A stretch of 64,000 nt of DNA from Agrobacterium vitis (GCF_014926405.1 NZ_JACXXJ020000003.1:1223001-1287000); one strand, 5' to 3'. Counted from the stretch's first letter, positions 1 through 9,647 are shown. Program-made: numbers and translations. The notes: generated by a model not told the origin, from the letters alone.

Positions 1-1023
1 GATCGATGACCAGGAAAAGGTGCCAATGGAAACCATGATCATGATCGCCACTAGAGCGGCCATGGGAATTTGACGCACCCATTGCCCAAGCACGAGAATC
101 ATGAACAGCAGGAAAACACCGGCGCACAAACTCGACAATCTGCCGCGCCCCCCGGATTTCACATTGATCATCGACTGGCCGATCATCGCGCAGCCTGCCA
201 TGCCCCCCAAAAACCCGGTTATCGTATTGGCAACTCCCTGGCCGATGCATTCGCGGTTCTTGTTGCTCGGCGTATCCGTCAATTCATCGACAATCGCAGC
301 TGTCATCAGCGTTTCAAGCAGGCCGACAACGGCAACTGCCGCGGAATAGGGCAGAATGATCAGAAACGTTTCAACATTCAGAGGGATATTGGGAAGGAGC
401 AGGACCGGCAACGTCGAGGGCAACTCACCCATGTCGCCGACAGTTCGAATGTCCAATCCGAAATAGATCGAAACCGCCGTCAACACGACAATACAGACGA
501 GAGGCGACGGAATGGCCTTCGTCACATAAGGAAATAGATATATGATCGCCAAACCCGCCGCCACCAGCACATAGGTCAGTGCAGGGACATGGATCAGCTC
601 CGGCAGCTGCGCCATAAAGATCAATATTGCCAATGCATTGACAAAGCCAGTCATGACGGACTTGGACACGAAACGCATCAGGCGGCCGAGTTTCAGCAGA
701 CCGGCAACAATCTGGATGATGCCGGCCAATATGGTGGCGGCCAGCAGATATTCCACGCCATGGGTTTTGGCCAGCGTGATCATCAACACGGCGGTGGCGG
801 CGGTGGCGGCAGAAATCATCCCGGGCCTGCCACCCACGAACGCGATCAGCACCGAAATGGAGAAGGATGCATAAAGGCCAACCTTGGGGTCGACGCCAGC
901 GATGATGGAAAAGGCGATGGCTTCTGGAATAAGCGCCAGGGCCACAACGACGCCGGCCAGCGCATCCCCTTTGATATTACCGAACCACTCTGTTCGAGCT
1001 TGATGTAAACTATTGCTAGACAA
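1..1023 (-). CDS. SulP family anion permease (3' end outside window)
   Basis: I read this on the minus strand; 341 codons lie inside the window and the C-terminal part, where a STAS domain would be, is cut by the left edge. The start is a TTG at 1023, 8 bases after a clear AGGAG at 1032-1036. The protein begins [20 protein letters not shown] and continues with the SulP signature region ([20 protein letters not shown]) and a run of hydrophobic helices. SulP proteins are inner-membrane transporters of sulfate, bicarbonate, dicarboxylates or other anions; the substrate cannot be told here. It lies 94 bp downstream of the cfa-like gene on the same strand and may be co-transcribed with it. Confidence 0.85.
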   Translation of the reverse strand, partial: MSSNSLHQARTEWFGNIKGDALAGVVVALALIPEAIAFSIIAGVDPKVGLYASFSISVLIAFVGGRPGMISAATAATAVLMITLAKTHGVEYLLAATILAGIIQIVAGLLKLGRLMRFVSKSVMTGFVNALAILIFMAQLPELIHVPALTYVLVAAGLAIIYLFPYVTKAIPSPLVCIVVLTAVSIYFGLDIRTVGDMGELPSTLPVLLLPNIPLNVETFLIILPYSAAVAVVGLLETLMTAAIVDELTDTPSNKNRECIGQGVANTITGFLGGMAGCAMIGQSMINVKSGGRGRLSSLCAGVFLLFMILVLGQWVRQIPMAALVAIMIMVSIGTFSWSSI

Positions 1024-1117
1024 TGATATTTCTCCTGACCGCCATATATTTCGGCCAATCTTGAGCAGAGCGCTGAATGCCCTGCAGGTGTAACGATGAA
1101 TGGATGAATGCCCGCGC

Positions 1118-2374
1118 CTATTCGGCGACACGGCTTAAGGGAACGGGCTTGCAGATCTCCAGCTCCCGCAGGCGGCTTTCGGCGGCATGAATATAATCGC
1201 GCCGCAGAGGAGCCGCGGACTGATCGCGCGCCAGCTGAATTTGAAAAACCATCATCCCCTGATACCGAAATGCGGTCTCCGATGACGCCAGATAGAATTC
1301 CCACATGCGGGCGAACCGCTCGTCATAAAGGGCCACCGCTTCGTCCCGCCGGGCTAGGAACCGCTCGCGCCAAGCTTTCAAGGTTTCGGCATAGTGCAGG
1401 CGCAATATCTCGATATCGCAGACCACCAGCCCTTGCCGTTCGATTGCCGCCAGCACTTCCGAAAGAGATGGAATATAGCCGCCTGGAAAGATGTATTTCT
1501 GTATCCAGGGATTGGTATGGGAGGGCCCATCGAATACGCCGATGGAATGCAAAAGCATCACCCCGTCAGGCTTGAGCAAAGCCCGGATTTTCGCAAAAAA
1601 CTCATCGAAATGGCCAATCCCGACATGTTCAAACATGCCGACGGAAACGATCCGGTCGAATTGTTGCTTGATATCCCGATAATCTTGCAGCAAAAATCGA
1701 GGCCGACGCGAGGATGCAATGTCCTTGGCACGACCATTCGAAATTGCATGCTGATGTTGCGACAACGTGACGCCCGTGACGTCCGCCTGGGTCATCTCGG
1801 ACAGATAGAGCCCAAGTCCACCCCATCCTGATCCGATATCGAGAACACGATGCTCCGGCTCGATCAACAGCTTGGCAGCCAGATGCCGTTTTTTGGCAAG
1901 CTGCGCTTCTTCCAGCGAACTGCCCCGCCCTTCAAAATAAGCACAGGAATACTGACTGTCGGAATCGAGAAATAACCGATAGAGCGAGCCATCGAGGTCG
2001 TAATGGTGGGCCACATTGCTCTTTGATCGCCCGACCGGATTATACTGGTGAATACGCCGTTTCAAGCGTGTGAAACGCCGCATAAATCGGGCGACGCCCG
2101 TCAGGCGATCCACACCCGTGTTCTGAAATACCAGTTCAAGCAGTTCATAGATGGTGCCTTGCTCAATGCACAACTTGCCATCCATAAACGCCTCGCCAAG
2201 CGCGAGTTCGGGATTGAACATAATGGACCGTTGGGTTGCACGGTCTGCGAAACGGATAACGATCGGCTTGCCGCTTTCGTCTCCGATACGCGTATGGTGA
2301 CCATCGCAGGTGATGACAATGAGGTTGCCCACCTTGATGTGGTGGGACATGAAACGAGTGAAAAACGAAGACAT
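1118..2374 (-). CDS. cfa: Cyclopropane-fatty-acyl-phospholipid synthase family protein
   Basis: A 418-residue protein of the Cfa/CmaA family, which transfers a methylene group from S-adenosylmethionine to double bonds of membrane phospholipid acyl chains. Visible motifs are the family segment [18 protein letters not shown] (about residues 122-139), the SAM-binding glycine loop [12 protein letters not shown] (177-188) and GMFEHVG. The length fits the family (E. coli Cfa is 382 residues). The ATG at 2374 is preceded by AGGAT. The SulP gene follows on the same strand. Rhizobia often carry several cfa paralogues, so the exact substrate is uncertain. Confidence 0.9.
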   Translation of the reverse strand: MSSFFTRFMSHHIKVGNLIVITCDGHHTRIGDESGKPIVIRFADRATQRSIMFNPELALGEAFMDGKLCIEQGTIYELLELVFQNTGVDRLTGVARFMRRFTRLKRRIHQYNPVGRSKSNVAHHYDLDGSLYRLFLDSDSQYSCAYFEGRGSSLEEAQLAKKRHLAAKLLIEPEHRVLDIGSGWGGLGLYLSEMTQADVTGVTLSQHQHAISNGRAKDIASSRRPRFLLQDYRDIKQQFDRIVSVGMFEHVGIGHFDEFFAKIRALLKPDGVMLLHSIGVFDGPSHTNPWIQKYIFPGGYIPSLSEVLAAIERQGLVVCDIEILRLHYAETLKAWRERFLARRDEAVALYDERFARMWEFYLASSETAFRYQGMMVFQIQLARDQSAAPLRRDYIHAAESRLRELEICKPVPLSRVAE

Positions 2375-2907
2375 TCAATATCCTGAAATGCGTCGTCGTA
2401 CCCTGAAAACATGCGTCATCGAACTGAAAACCCATATACGAGCTGATCAGTGGAGACTGATAACGTTAGACATGATCAAGCCGCTGTGTGGAGACGGCTA
2501 TCGATCCCAACAGATATCAAGAAATTTTCATTTTCATGGGTTTAATCAACGGATAGCTCATAACGCCAAAAATGACGTTCGTGAGTTAACTGTGGCCGGG
2601 GGATAGGCGCCCGGAGAAGCCACTCGTCAAAACGAGTCCGATGCAGAAAAATTACTGCTACAAAATCTTGCCGATTGCAAGACACATATGTGTTATTTTT
2701 TAAACGCGAGATAGGAAATCTATACACCATGAGCAGACATGCCACTGCATGATTCCTTAGATCGAAATCGATTTAAGGAGAAAATTATGTAGCAGATTTA
2801 AAGTGTTACATCGCCGTACGTTTGACAAAACGCATAGCGATGTAACGTGCCCCCAGTGAGAAACCAGTGCATCGTGACCAACTGGTAGAAACGATAGGAT
2901 CGAGGCG
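2375..2907. other. Intergenic region with a palindromic repeat
   Basis: 533 bp between the cfa start and the SnoaL gene end. I see no credible coding region. It must hold the cfa promoter (minus strand). A 60-bp palindromic repeat described separately lies at 2791-2850, close to the 3' end of the SnoaL gene, where it could also end transcription. Confidence 0.6.
2791..2850. repeat. Palindromic intergenic repeat, copy 1
   Basis: Begins with AGCAGATTTAAAGTGTTACA and folds into a stem of about 19 bp: the left arm starts GTTACATCGC and the right arm ends GCGATGTAAC, with inner arms ACGTTT/AAACGC. A second copy lies at 5609-5669 with the same leader but changed stem bases on both arms. Confidence 0.7.
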
Positions 2908-3303
2908 TTACGCGGATCGATACACCTTACCGGCGCTTCCCCAATGCTCGGCGAGCTTTCCATTGGAGATGCGGAACGCGTTGAAAACATACCGCAGACA
3001 TATCTCACCGGGGTGCTCGGGATCGGGCTGAGGCATGACGGCGGAAAGAACCACCATGTCGCCTTCCGCGACGATAAATTCCGGCGGATGTTGGAGTTGT
3101 GGAGGCGTCGGCACCGGGCCGTCAGGAAAAATGGTGCGAACAAACGCTTCCAGCGCGGCTAGGCCACTCGGAAGCTGGTCGGTGTGCTGGATATAATCCT
3201 CGGTAACGAAATCGCGCGCGGCATCCGGGTTACGCGCCTCGAAGACACAGCGGAAGAAGTCGAGCACCAGGCGTTTGTTGGCAGCGGCGCGATCTTCGCT
3301 CAT
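2908..3303 (-). CDS. SnoaL-like / NTF2-fold protein
   Basis: 131 residues with the pattern of SnoaL-like proteins, a small cone-shaped alpha+beta fold found in polyketide cyclases, ester cyclases and many proteins of unknown role. Seen: an N-terminal helix with NKRLVLDFFRCVFEARNPDA, then DFVTEDYIQHTDQLPSG, then strands with DMVVLSAVMPQPDPEHPGE and a C-terminal NGKLAEHWGSAGKVYR. I chose ATG 3303, which has GGGG about 7 bases upstream; a TTG at 3315 would add four residues. It is the last gene of a minus-strand group with a nitroreductase and a flavin monooxygenase, but a strong terminator lies between it and the nitroreductase. Substrate unknown. Confidence 0.75.
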   Translation of the reverse strand: MSEDRAAANKRLVLDFFRCVFEARNPDAARDFVTEDYIQHTDQLPSGLAALEAFVRTIFPDGPVPTPPQLQHPPEFIVAEGDMVVLSAVMPQPDPEHPGEICLRYVFNAFRISNGKLAEHWGSAGKVYRSA

Positions 3304-3341
3304 AGCATACCCCAATCGATGTCATTTGAGGGTGGATTGGT

Positions 3342-3391
3342 AAAAAATTTAAATGCGCAGCAGCTCACCAATGCTTGGTGCTGCTGCGCAT
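3342..3391 (-). terminator. Rho-independent terminator after the nitroreductase gene
   Basis: On the minus strand a stem of 16 bp (ATGCGCAGCAGC plus CACCA/TGGTG, with a 2-base bulge) at 3353-3391 is followed a few bases later by six T residues. It lies just past the nitroreductase stop at 3419. Confidence 0.8.
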
Positions 3392-3418
3392 ATGTCACTC
3401 GACAGAGAGGCAAACCTC

Positions 3419-4018
3419 TCAGCCGATGAAACGTCCTTTCATAGCCGACTCCTGGAGCGGACGGCGCCCGTTTGGCTGCTCACGCTCCTGCAGGGGCGGC
3501 GGCAACAAGCTCTTGTCGCCGATCCTGCCGATCGCGATGACGGCTTCAACCCGAAAGCTGTCTGGGACCCCAAGCACTTCGTAGCTGCGTGGAACGTCGA
3601 ACCCAGCCATGCCATGAGCATACCACCCGAGGCGCGTTGCTTGCAGTGCAAGATAGGCCCAGGCAGCACCTGCGTCGAAGGAATGGCTGTAAGAGGGAAC
3701 CGGCTCAGTCTGCATTGGCATGATCGCTGTATTTGCGGAAACAATCACCACCAATACCGAAGCACGAGATGCCCACGCCTGGTTCATCGGCGCGAGCAGA
3801 CCGAAAATATTCTGCCATTCCGGCGTATCGCGCTGCGCGTAAATGAACCTCCAGGGCTGGGCATTGAATGAGGACGGCGCCCAACGAGCCGCCTCCAAAA
3901 TCGTCATCAGATCTTCCTCTGACATTGCCTGGGGATCAAGTGCCCGAGGAGACCAGCGATCCAGAAAAATCTGATCGATATCGTAATCCGAAGAGCGATT
4001 ATTTGAAGAAATGGACAC
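3419..4018 (-). CDS. Nitroreductase family protein
   Basis: 199 residues, the usual size of single-domain FMN-dependent nitroreductases (NADPH-linked reduction of nitro compounds, quinones or flavin). Visible family features are the N-terminal RWSPRALDPQAMSEEDL with the FMN-phosphate-binding arginines, EAARWAPSSFNAQPWRF, the segment DAGAAWAYLALQATRLGWYAHGMAGF and the terminal IGRIG. It starts 71 bp after the flavin monooxygenase stop on the same strand, and it could supply reduced flavin or act on the same substrate; that link is inference. Confidence 0.88.
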   Translation of the reverse strand: MSISSNNRSSDYDIDQIFLDRWSPRALDPQAMSEEDLMTILEAARWAPSSFNAQPWRFIYAQRDTPEWQNIFGLLAPMNQAWASRASVLVVIVSANTAIMPMQTEPVPSYSHSFDAGAAWAYLALQATRLGWYAHGMAGFDVPRSYEVLGVPDSFRVEAVIAIGRIGDKSLLPPPLQEREQPNGRRPLQESAMKGRFIG

Positions 4019-4088
4019 CTGAGTATTCTCCTTGGACTATTGACACAGCACTGCGCCACGATCAGCCGATGCGCAGAGTTCGTCGCTG

Positions 4089-5372
4089 TTATTTTTGCGG
4101 AAGACCGCCCGCGAACATCTTGAAGGGTGGCAGGCCCAGCACGTGCCGGCCGGCGATTTCGGCGGCCGGATCCTGACGGATAGCCCCGTGCGAGATAAGA
4201 ACGCGTGCGTCACGCGCAAACCGCTGAATAGGATTCTTCAATGTGACCGTCGAGGACCCGAGGCAGATCTGCATCATATCGATAGCATCTGCGCAGAGGC
4301 GGGCAGCGAATACCAGGTTCATGGTATTCAAAGCCTCTTCACGCGGCTCGAAATCGAGACCGGAAGCTGCACGCCTGTCCACCTCATCGGCCACACCATG
4401 GATCAGTGTTTCCGCTGCATTGATCATTGCGTTCACCCGTCCGGCAACAACCTGGGTCGAAGGCGTTTCCGCAACAGTGTCATAAGGAAGGTTGAACGGT
4501 TTGCGGGCATTCGCCTGTTGGGAAAATTCCTGCAAACACCCTTTTGCCATACCAAGCGTGATCGCCACGTTGGAAATGGTCACTGTCAACATCATTCCAA
4601 AGGCACCGGTCTGGTAGCCGACCCCCTCAAACCGGTTGCGGATTTTCGCGAGGCGGATCGGCATTTCGGCCGAAGCCATCGTGCGGCGCGTGGGTACGAA
4701 GACTTCATCGAGCGCGGTGATACTATTGCTCGACGTACCCTGAAGACCCATGACGTGCCAATCGTCGACAATTTCATACTGGTCACGGGAAAGCAGGGCG
4801 ATCCCCCGATGGGGAACGCCCCCCTCTTCCCACTGGATTCCGACAAATGCCCATTTCGCGTGTTTGCACCCGCTGCCGAAGCTCCACTTGCCGCGGACCA
4901 TAAAACCGCCATCGACCAGTCTTGCATCGCCGACAATCTGCGAGAAGACCGATGCGCCAACCATGAGAGGCCCCACCCAGGAGCCGGCATCCGCCATCAA
5001 TTCGGAAACAGTTTGCTCATCAAAAACAAATGCGTTTCTGAGGCCAACCGAGACAAAGCCTGACCATGCTGTCGATCCATCACCGGTCGCCGCTGCGCCC
5101 ACAACCTCGGCAATGTCACGGGCGCCAAACCCATAACCACCATATTCGCGGGGCAAGGTGATTTTGAAAAATCCGACTTCATTCAGCGCATTGACGACCG
5201 CAGGCGTCATTGCGCCCAATTTCTCACCGGCTTCGGCTTCGCGTCGGATCAAAGGCACCAGCGCCAGCACTTTGTCGCGCATGATCTGTCCTGCCTCGCT
5301 TGGGCCAACAGACACAGCTGCGTAGGGTTGCCGGGCGCTTTCCTCATGCCGAGGCGCAGATGCCAAATTCAT
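4089..5372 (-). CDS. Acyl-CoA dehydrogenase-fold flavin monooxygenase (HpaB/DszC-like)
   Basis: A protein of the acyl-CoA dehydrogenase superfamily in its oxygenase branch (two-component, reduced-flavin-dependent monooxygenases such as DszC and HsaA). Seen: PLIRREAEAGEKLGAMTPAV, LPREYGGYG, GDGSTAW, WSFGSGCKHAKWAFVG, WHVMGLQGTSSNS and a helical C-terminal domain. I took ATG 5372 because GGGAGAGAG lies just upstream; a GTG at 5417 would add 15 residues with no ribosome site. The downstream nitroreductase could be the flavin reductase partner. Substrate unknown; an aromatic or organosulfur compound is typical of the family. Confidence 0.8.
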   Translation of the reverse strand: MNLASAPRHEESARQPYAAVSVGPSEAGQIMRDKVLALVPLIRREAEAGEKLGAMTPAVVNALNEVGFFKITLPREYGGYGFGARDIAEVVGAAATGDGSTAWSGFVSVGLRNAFVFDEQTVSELMADAGSWVGPLMVGASVFSQIVGDARLVDGGFMVRGKWSFGSGCKHAKWAFVGIQWEEGGVPHRGIALLSRDQYEIVDDWHVMGLQGTSSNSITALDEVFVPTRRTMASAEMPIRLAKIRNRFEGVGYQTGAFGMMLTVTISNVAITLGMAKGCLQEFSQQANARKPFNLPYDTVAETPSTQVVAGRVNAMINAAETLIHGVADEVDRRAASGLDFEPREEALNTMNLVFAARLCADAIDMMQICLGSSTVTLKNPIQRFARDARVLISHGAIRQDPAAEIAGRHVLGLPPFKMFAGGLPQK

Positions 5373-5608
5373 AGACTCTCTCCCTGCATGACGACATACG
5401 TTCTTCTCAATCCTCACCGAACAACGCTGTCGCCTGTTTTAATGCCTGACTAATGGGCTTTCACAGCCGCCCGCAAAAGTCACGAGAGGTTACAGATGCC
5501 ATGTAACAATGAGCTGAGGCCTCAAATTTAACGCCTATAGATTGCATATCGTCGCCGCAGACATCAGGGCAGTCGGCTCCGGTCAATCAGGGTACAGATC
5601 GCGAAATG

Positions 5609-5669
5609 CAGCAGATTTAAAGCGTTACAGCGCCGTTTGTGCGTTTTATAAAACGCACGGCGCTGTAGA
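5609..5669. repeat. Palindromic intergenic repeat, copy 2
   Basis: Starts with AGCAGATTTAAAGCGTTACA and forms a stem TACAGCGCC/GGCGCTGTA with inner arms GTGCGTTTTA/TAAAACGCAC. Compared with copy 1, stem bases differ on both arms so that pairing is kept. Confidence 0.7.
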
Positions 5670-5723
5670 GGCGATGAGGGTATTTTCTCAAGTGTTGGCA
5701 AAAAGGTCAGCGACGACGTCGAG

Positions 5724-5755
5724 CGCCCAGCCAAGCGTGAAGCACCGGCTGGGCG
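5724..5755 (-). terminator. Hairpin downstream of the GntR gene
   Basis: Perfect 9-bp stem CGCCCAGCC/GGCTGGGCG with a 14-base loop, 35 bp past the GntR stop. On the minus strand a run of five T appears about 20 bases later, so this is a probable but not ideal terminator. Confidence 0.5.
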
Positions 5756-5789
5756 TTGGCGAAGGACTGAGACGAATGCCGCTCAACGT

Positions 5790-6482
5790 TCACTTGCGAA
5801 TATAATCCGGATATTCCGCACTGATGAGATCGATGATCGACAGCGTACCCGACAGGTGTTTTTTAAGCGCCGAGGCAGCTGCCTCGGGATTGCCGGATGC
5901 AATGGCTGCGACAATCGCTTCATGATCCTCGAGTACGGTCTGCATCTTGCCGGGCATTGGCAGGTTGAGACGCCGCAGCCGGTCGAGATGGACGCTTTGT
6001 CGTCGCACATTTGCCCATAGCTGTAGAATGCCGCTCTTCTCATAAAGTTTACGGTGAAACTCGCGGTCTATGCCATCAAAAGTGTCATAGGTCTCTTGTG
6101 TGGCCACCTCTTTTTGACGGGCCAGAATGGCGCCCAACTCCTTGGCGGTCTCGCCCGGCGCCTCCTCAGTCAGGCGCCGGACTGCTTCGAGTTCGATCGA
6201 TAGCCGAAGGAATTGCGCCTGTCTGGCGTGATCGATATCGATCTTGGCAACGACCGTTGCATATTGCGGATAGACTTCGACAATGTCCTCTTCCTGCAAG
6301 CGCATCAGCGCATCGCGCACCGGTGTCTGGCTCACGCCGAATTCCAGTTGCAACGAGGCGCGCGACAAGATCGTGCCCGGCACCAATTGCACCTTTAATA
6401 TCCTGTCACGCAGGATCTCATGAACCTGTAATGCCACCTGTCGCGAGCGGTCCAACTGCCCACCCCTGATCGTTCCGTTCAT
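5790..6482 (-). CDS. GntR family regulator (FadR/FCD subgroup)
   Basis: About 230 residues: an N-terminal winged helix (QVHEILRDRILKVQLVPGTILSRASLQLEFGVSQTPVRDALMRLQEEDIV) followed by an all-helical FCD ligand domain with DREFHRKLYEKSG and the closing EDHEAIVAAIASGNPEAAASALKKHL. I prefer ATG 6482; ATG 6494 is possible. It is divergent from the ABC-importer/dehydratase operon starting at 6723, so it is the likely regulator of that operon (inference from position). FCD regulators usually respond to small carboxylic or sugar acids. Confidence 0.87.
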   Translation of the reverse strand: MNGTIRGGQLDRSRQVALQVHEILRDRILKVQLVPGTILSRASLQLEFGVSQTPVRDALMRLQEEDIVEVYPQYATVVAKIDIDHARQAQFLRLSIELEAVRRLTEEAPGETAKELGAILARQKEVATQETYDTFDGIDREFHRKLYEKSGILQLWANVRRQSVHLDRLRRLNLPMPGKMQTVLEDHEAIVAAIASGNPEAAASALKKHLSGTLSIIDLISAEYPDYIRK

Positions 6483-6533
6483 GCACCCATCCATCCATGT
6501 CGCCGTTAAAAACACTAGAGCACATATTCGGGG

Positions 6534-6561
6534 TTGATGCACTGATGTTTTAGTGCTTCAA
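6534..6561. promoter_or_regulatory. Inverted repeat between divergent GntR and ABC operons
   Basis: TTGATGCACT and AGTGCTTCAA (9 of 10 positions pair) flank an 8-base spacer in the 240-bp divergent promoter region. Position suggests a regulator-binding site, possibly for the GntR protein. Confidence 0.4.
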
Positions 6562-6722
6562 TGCATTTGTCCGCTTTGGGAGAGAGCGGCAAGCGTCAAC
6601 CAACGAATTGAAAAATGGGAACCGGTTTTCGGAACATCTGATGCGCAACAAAGGGCGAGCATGATGAAGCGATCCTGTTTCCCGCTGCAAAGCGTTAAAT
6701 CTGCATCCTTGGGAGGAGAACC

Positions 6723-7727
6723 ATGCGTTTCTTTATCGGCGGAGTGACCGCCATTGCCCTTGCTTTGGGATTGGCCTGTCCAAGCCAGGCACAGGAGAAA
6801 ACCACCCTGTCCATCACCCGCCAGCCTGGGATTCTTTATCTCGCAAGCCATGTGATGGAGACCCAGAAGCTGATCGAAAAACAAGCGGCGGCCGAAGGTC
6901 TTCAAGGTATTACCGTCGAATGGCGCACCTTCAGCGGTGGCGGCGCGCAGACCGATGCGCTGCTGGCCGGCAACGTTGATGTCGTCAATACCGGCACCGG
7001 CAATCTTCTGCTTCTATGGGATCGCACCCGCGGCAAGGTGAAGGGGATTATCACCAGTTCTGCCCAGCCAGTAATCATGGTCTCCAACGACCCGCGCATC
7101 AAAACACTGAAGGATATCCAGGACAGCGACAAAATCGCCGTGCCGACCGTCGGCGTCTCGACCCAGGCGATCCTGCTGCAAATGGCGGCGGCCAAGCTTT
7201 ATGGTGACGATCAGGTCAAAAAATTCGACAAAAACACTGTGCAGCTTGGCCATCCGGATGCGCTGGCGGCAATTGCCAATTCAAAGCATGAGGTCAAGAA
7301 CCACTTTTCCGCGCCCCCCTTTCAATATGTCGAGTTGAAGCAGCCGGGCGTGCATAAAGTCACGGATTCCCGCGAGATCATTGGGGGAGCACTGACCCAG
7401 GCAACCTTCTTCACCACGACCAGTTTTGCCGAGGCAAATCCGAAGCTGGTCAAGGCATTGCGGGTCGCAACGGAAGACGCCATCGCCTTTATCAAGAAAG
7501 ATCCGAAGGCTGCACTTGAAGCCTACAAAACCGTGTCCGGTGACAAGACCAGCCTTGATGACCTGATGGTCATGATGAAGGAACCCGGCATGGACGAGTG
7601 GCGCACCGATCCACAAGGCACGATGAAATTTGCCGAACATCTCCATAAAGTCGGCACACTCAAATCCATGCCGAAGGCCTGGACCGATTATTACCTGCCC
7701 GACAGCGCCTATCTCAACGGGAATTGA
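6723..7727 (+). CDS. ABC transporter substrate-binding protein, NrtA/TauA/SsuA type
   Basis: 334 residues with a cleavable signal peptide (MRFFIGGVTAIALALGLACPSQAQE), placed in the periplasm. The body fits the NMT1/TauA-type binding-protein fold (GNVDVVNTGTGNLLLLWDRT, PTVGVSTQAILLQMAAAK). A strong GGGAGGAG lies upstream of ATG 6723. It is the first gene of an operon with an ATPase, a permease, an IlvD/Edd dehydratase and an RraA-type protein. Members of this family bind sulfonates, nitrate, aromatic acids and other small anions; the neighbours suggest a sugar acid or related hydroxy acid here, which is inference. Confidence 0.88.
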   Translation: MRFFIGGVTAIALALGLACPSQAQEKTTLSITRQPGILYLASHVMETQKLIEKQAAAEGLQGITVEWRTFSGGGAQTDALLAGNVDVVNTGTGNLLLLWDRTRGKVKGIITSSAQPVIMVSNDPRIKTLKDIQDSDKIAVPTVGVSTQAILLQMAAAKLYGDDQVKKFDKNTVQLGHPDALAAIANSKHEVKNHFSAPPFQYVELKQPGVHKVTDSREIIGGALTQATFFTTTSFAEANPKLVKALRVATEDAIAFIKKDPKAALEAYKTVSGDKTSLDDLMVMMKEPGMDEWRTDPQGTMKFAEHLHKVGTLKSMPKAWTDYYLPDSAYLNGN

Positions 7728-7914
7728 ACCTCATCGTCCCTGCAGCGGCATCGCCTGCCGCTGCACTTCCTTCCGCTTGTCAGGCATCGGGTTCCCCGAC
7801 CCTGATATGCCGGAAGACGTTGAGTTCGACCTTCCCGAAAAACAACCGACACCACAGAGATCGAGAGTCTGCCCGGTTCAATAAGAATCTGAAGGACTTT
7901 AGGGAGTGACTATC

Positions 7915-8730
7915 ATGATGCAGGCAACCGCTGCCGCTGAGCGCCTTGCGCCGGCCCCCGAAAAAGCGCCGCTTCTTTCCGTTGATCGCGTTACGCTGCG
8001 TTACAAAACGCCCAATCTGCTGATTACCGCCACCGAGGATGTCAGTTTCGATGTGCGGGAATCCGACCGCTTCGTGCTGCTCGGCCCGTCCGGCTGTGGC
8101 AAGTCGACGCTGTTGAAAGCCGTTGGCGGTTATATGACGCCGGTCTCCGGCACGATCCATATCAATGGTCGTCAGGTGAAAGCCCCGGGACCGGACCGGA
8201 TGATGGTGTTCCAGGAGTTTGACCAGCTGATGCCCTGGAAGACCGTGCTGGAAAACGTAATGTTCCCGCTTCTCGTCGCGCGTAAAATGCCAAGGCACGA
8301 AGCCGAGGCACTGGCCCGCCATTATATCGACAAGGTCAAGCTGACCAGGGCCGTTAATAGCTACCCTCATACGCTGTCAGGCGGCATGAAGCAGCGCGTA
8401 GCGATTGCACGCGGCATGGCCATGCAGCCGGATATCCTGTTGATGGACGAGCCTTTCGCCGCACTCGACGCGCTGACCCGCCGGCAGATGCAGGACGAAT
8501 TGCTTCAGCTTTGGGAAGACACCAAATTCACCGTGATTTTCGTCACCCATTCGATTGCCGAGGCGATCAAGATTTCCAACCGCATCCTGCTGCTGTCGCC
8601 TCATCCGGGGCGGGTGAAGGCCGAGGTCGTCGATGTCGACAAGGTGAGCCAGGCGGATGGCAGTGCCGCAGCTTTGGAGCGCGATATCCATAACCTGCTG
8701 TTCTCCAACGAACCCGGTCACAAGGAATAG
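7915..8730 (+). CDS. ABC transporter ATP-binding protein (TauB/SsuB type)
   Basis: 271 residues. Walker A GPSGCGKST (57-65), signature LSGGMKQRVAIARG, Walker B ILLMDEPFAALD and the switch histidine in FVTHSIAEA are all present. ATG 7915 sits 8 bases after GGGAG; ATG 7918 and GTG 7906 are alternatives. It powers import with the binding protein before it and the permease after it, 4 bp away. Confidence 0.92.
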   Translation: MMQATAAAERLAPAPEKAPLLSVDRVTLRYKTPNLLITATEDVSFDVRESDRFVLLGPSGCGKSTLLKAVGGYMTPVSGTIHINGRQVKAPGPDRMMVFQEFDQLMPWKTVLENVMFPLLVARKMPRHEAEALARHYIDKVKLTRAVNSYPHTLSGGMKQRVAIARGMAMQPDILLMDEPFAALDALTRRQMQDELLQLWEDTKFTVIFVTHSIAEAIKISNRILLLSPHPGRVKAEVVDVDKVSQADGSAAALERDIHNLLFSNEPGHKE

Positions 8731-8734
8731 AAAC

Positions 8735-9604
8735 ATGCTTTCCCCCAACATCATCCTTGCCGCCGATGTCGCAGCGGCCAAGCCCTATGACAATATCAAG
8801 CCGGTCGAACAGAAACTGAGCGTCTTTGAAACGCTTTGGGGCATCAGCGCCTTGCGCAAGACGCTGTTGATCGTGGTTCTGGCGATCATCTGGCAGGTCT
8901 ATGCCTCCTTTCTCGATAATCCGCTGCTTTTTCCCACCTTGAGCGACACATTGGTGACGTTGACCGACCGCTTTGCCGACGGCACCCTGCCCGCCCGCAT
9001 CTGGACGACGCTGCAAGTCCTGTTCATGGGCTATACTGTCGGCACGGTGCTTGCCGCGCTGCTGACGGTGCTTGCCATCAATACCCGCATCGGCACCGAT
9101 TTTCTGGAAACCATGACAGCGATGTTCAACCCGCTGCCAGCCATTTCGCTGCTGCCTTTGGCGTTGATCTGGTTCGGGCTCGGTGCCTCCAGCCTGGTCT
9201 TCGTGCTGGTTCATTCGGTCCTGTGGGCCGTGGCGCTCAACACGCATTCCGGCTTTCTCGGCGTATCACGCACCTTGCGCATGGTCGGTGCCAATTACGG
9301 CCTGACGGGTATTTCCTATGTGCTGCGCATCCTGGTTCCGGCGGCCTTCCCTTCGATCCTCACCGGCTTGAAAATCGGCTGGGCCTTTGCCTGGCGCACG
9401 TTGATAGCTGCCGAACTGGTGTTCGGTGTCTCCTCGGGACAGGGCGGCCTTGGCTGGTTCATCTTCGAAAACCGCAATCTGCTGGATATTCCCGCAGTGT
9501 TTGCAGGCCTGCTGACCGTCATCATTATCGGCCTGATCGTAGAAAATCTGGTCTTCCAGACGATCGAGCGCCACACAATCCAGAAATGGGGCATGAAGGA
9601 ATAG
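8735..9604 (+). CDS. ABC transporter permease (TauC/SsuC type)
   Basis: 289 residues with about six hydrophobic segments and the inner-membrane BPD_transp_1 domain. ATG 8735 follows AAGGAA and overlaps nothing. The coupling-loop region LRMVGANYGLTGISYVLRILVPAAFPSILTGLKIGWAFAWRTLIAAEL is typical of this family. It forms the importer with the two preceding genes. Confidence 0.9.
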   Translation: MLSPNIILAADVAAAKPYDNIKPVEQKLSVFETLWGISALRKTLLIVVLAIIWQVYASFLDNPLLFPTLSDTLVTLTDRFADGTLPARIWTTLQVLFMGYTVGTVLAALLTVLAINTRIGTDFLETMTAMFNPLPAISLLPLALIWFGLGASSLVFVLVHSVLWAVALNTHSGFLGVSRTLRMVGANYGLTGISYVLRILVPAAFPSILTGLKIGWAFAWRTLIAAELVFGVSSGQGGLGWFIFENRNLLDIPAVFAGLLTVIIIGLIVENLVFQTIERHTIQKWGMKE

Positions 9605-9647
9605 CACTTGCCGTATTCCACTTTCGCCCCCGCAGAAGGTCAGTTCC

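Larger units (their letters stand above)
5373..5789. other. Intergenic region
   Basis: About 420 bp between the monooxygenase start and the GntR stop. No gene seen. It holds copy 2 of the palindromic repeat (5609-5669) and a GC-rich hairpin (5724-5755). Confidence 0.6.

Noticed and set aside
70..1008. Plus-strand open frames over the first kilobase
   Set aside because: They mirror the SulP coding frame on the minus strand, and their products (Gln/Arg/His-rich) resemble no protein family.
846..1304. Minus-strand frame bridging the SulP and cfa genes
   Set aside because: It overlaps both genes in the wrong frame and lacks any domain.
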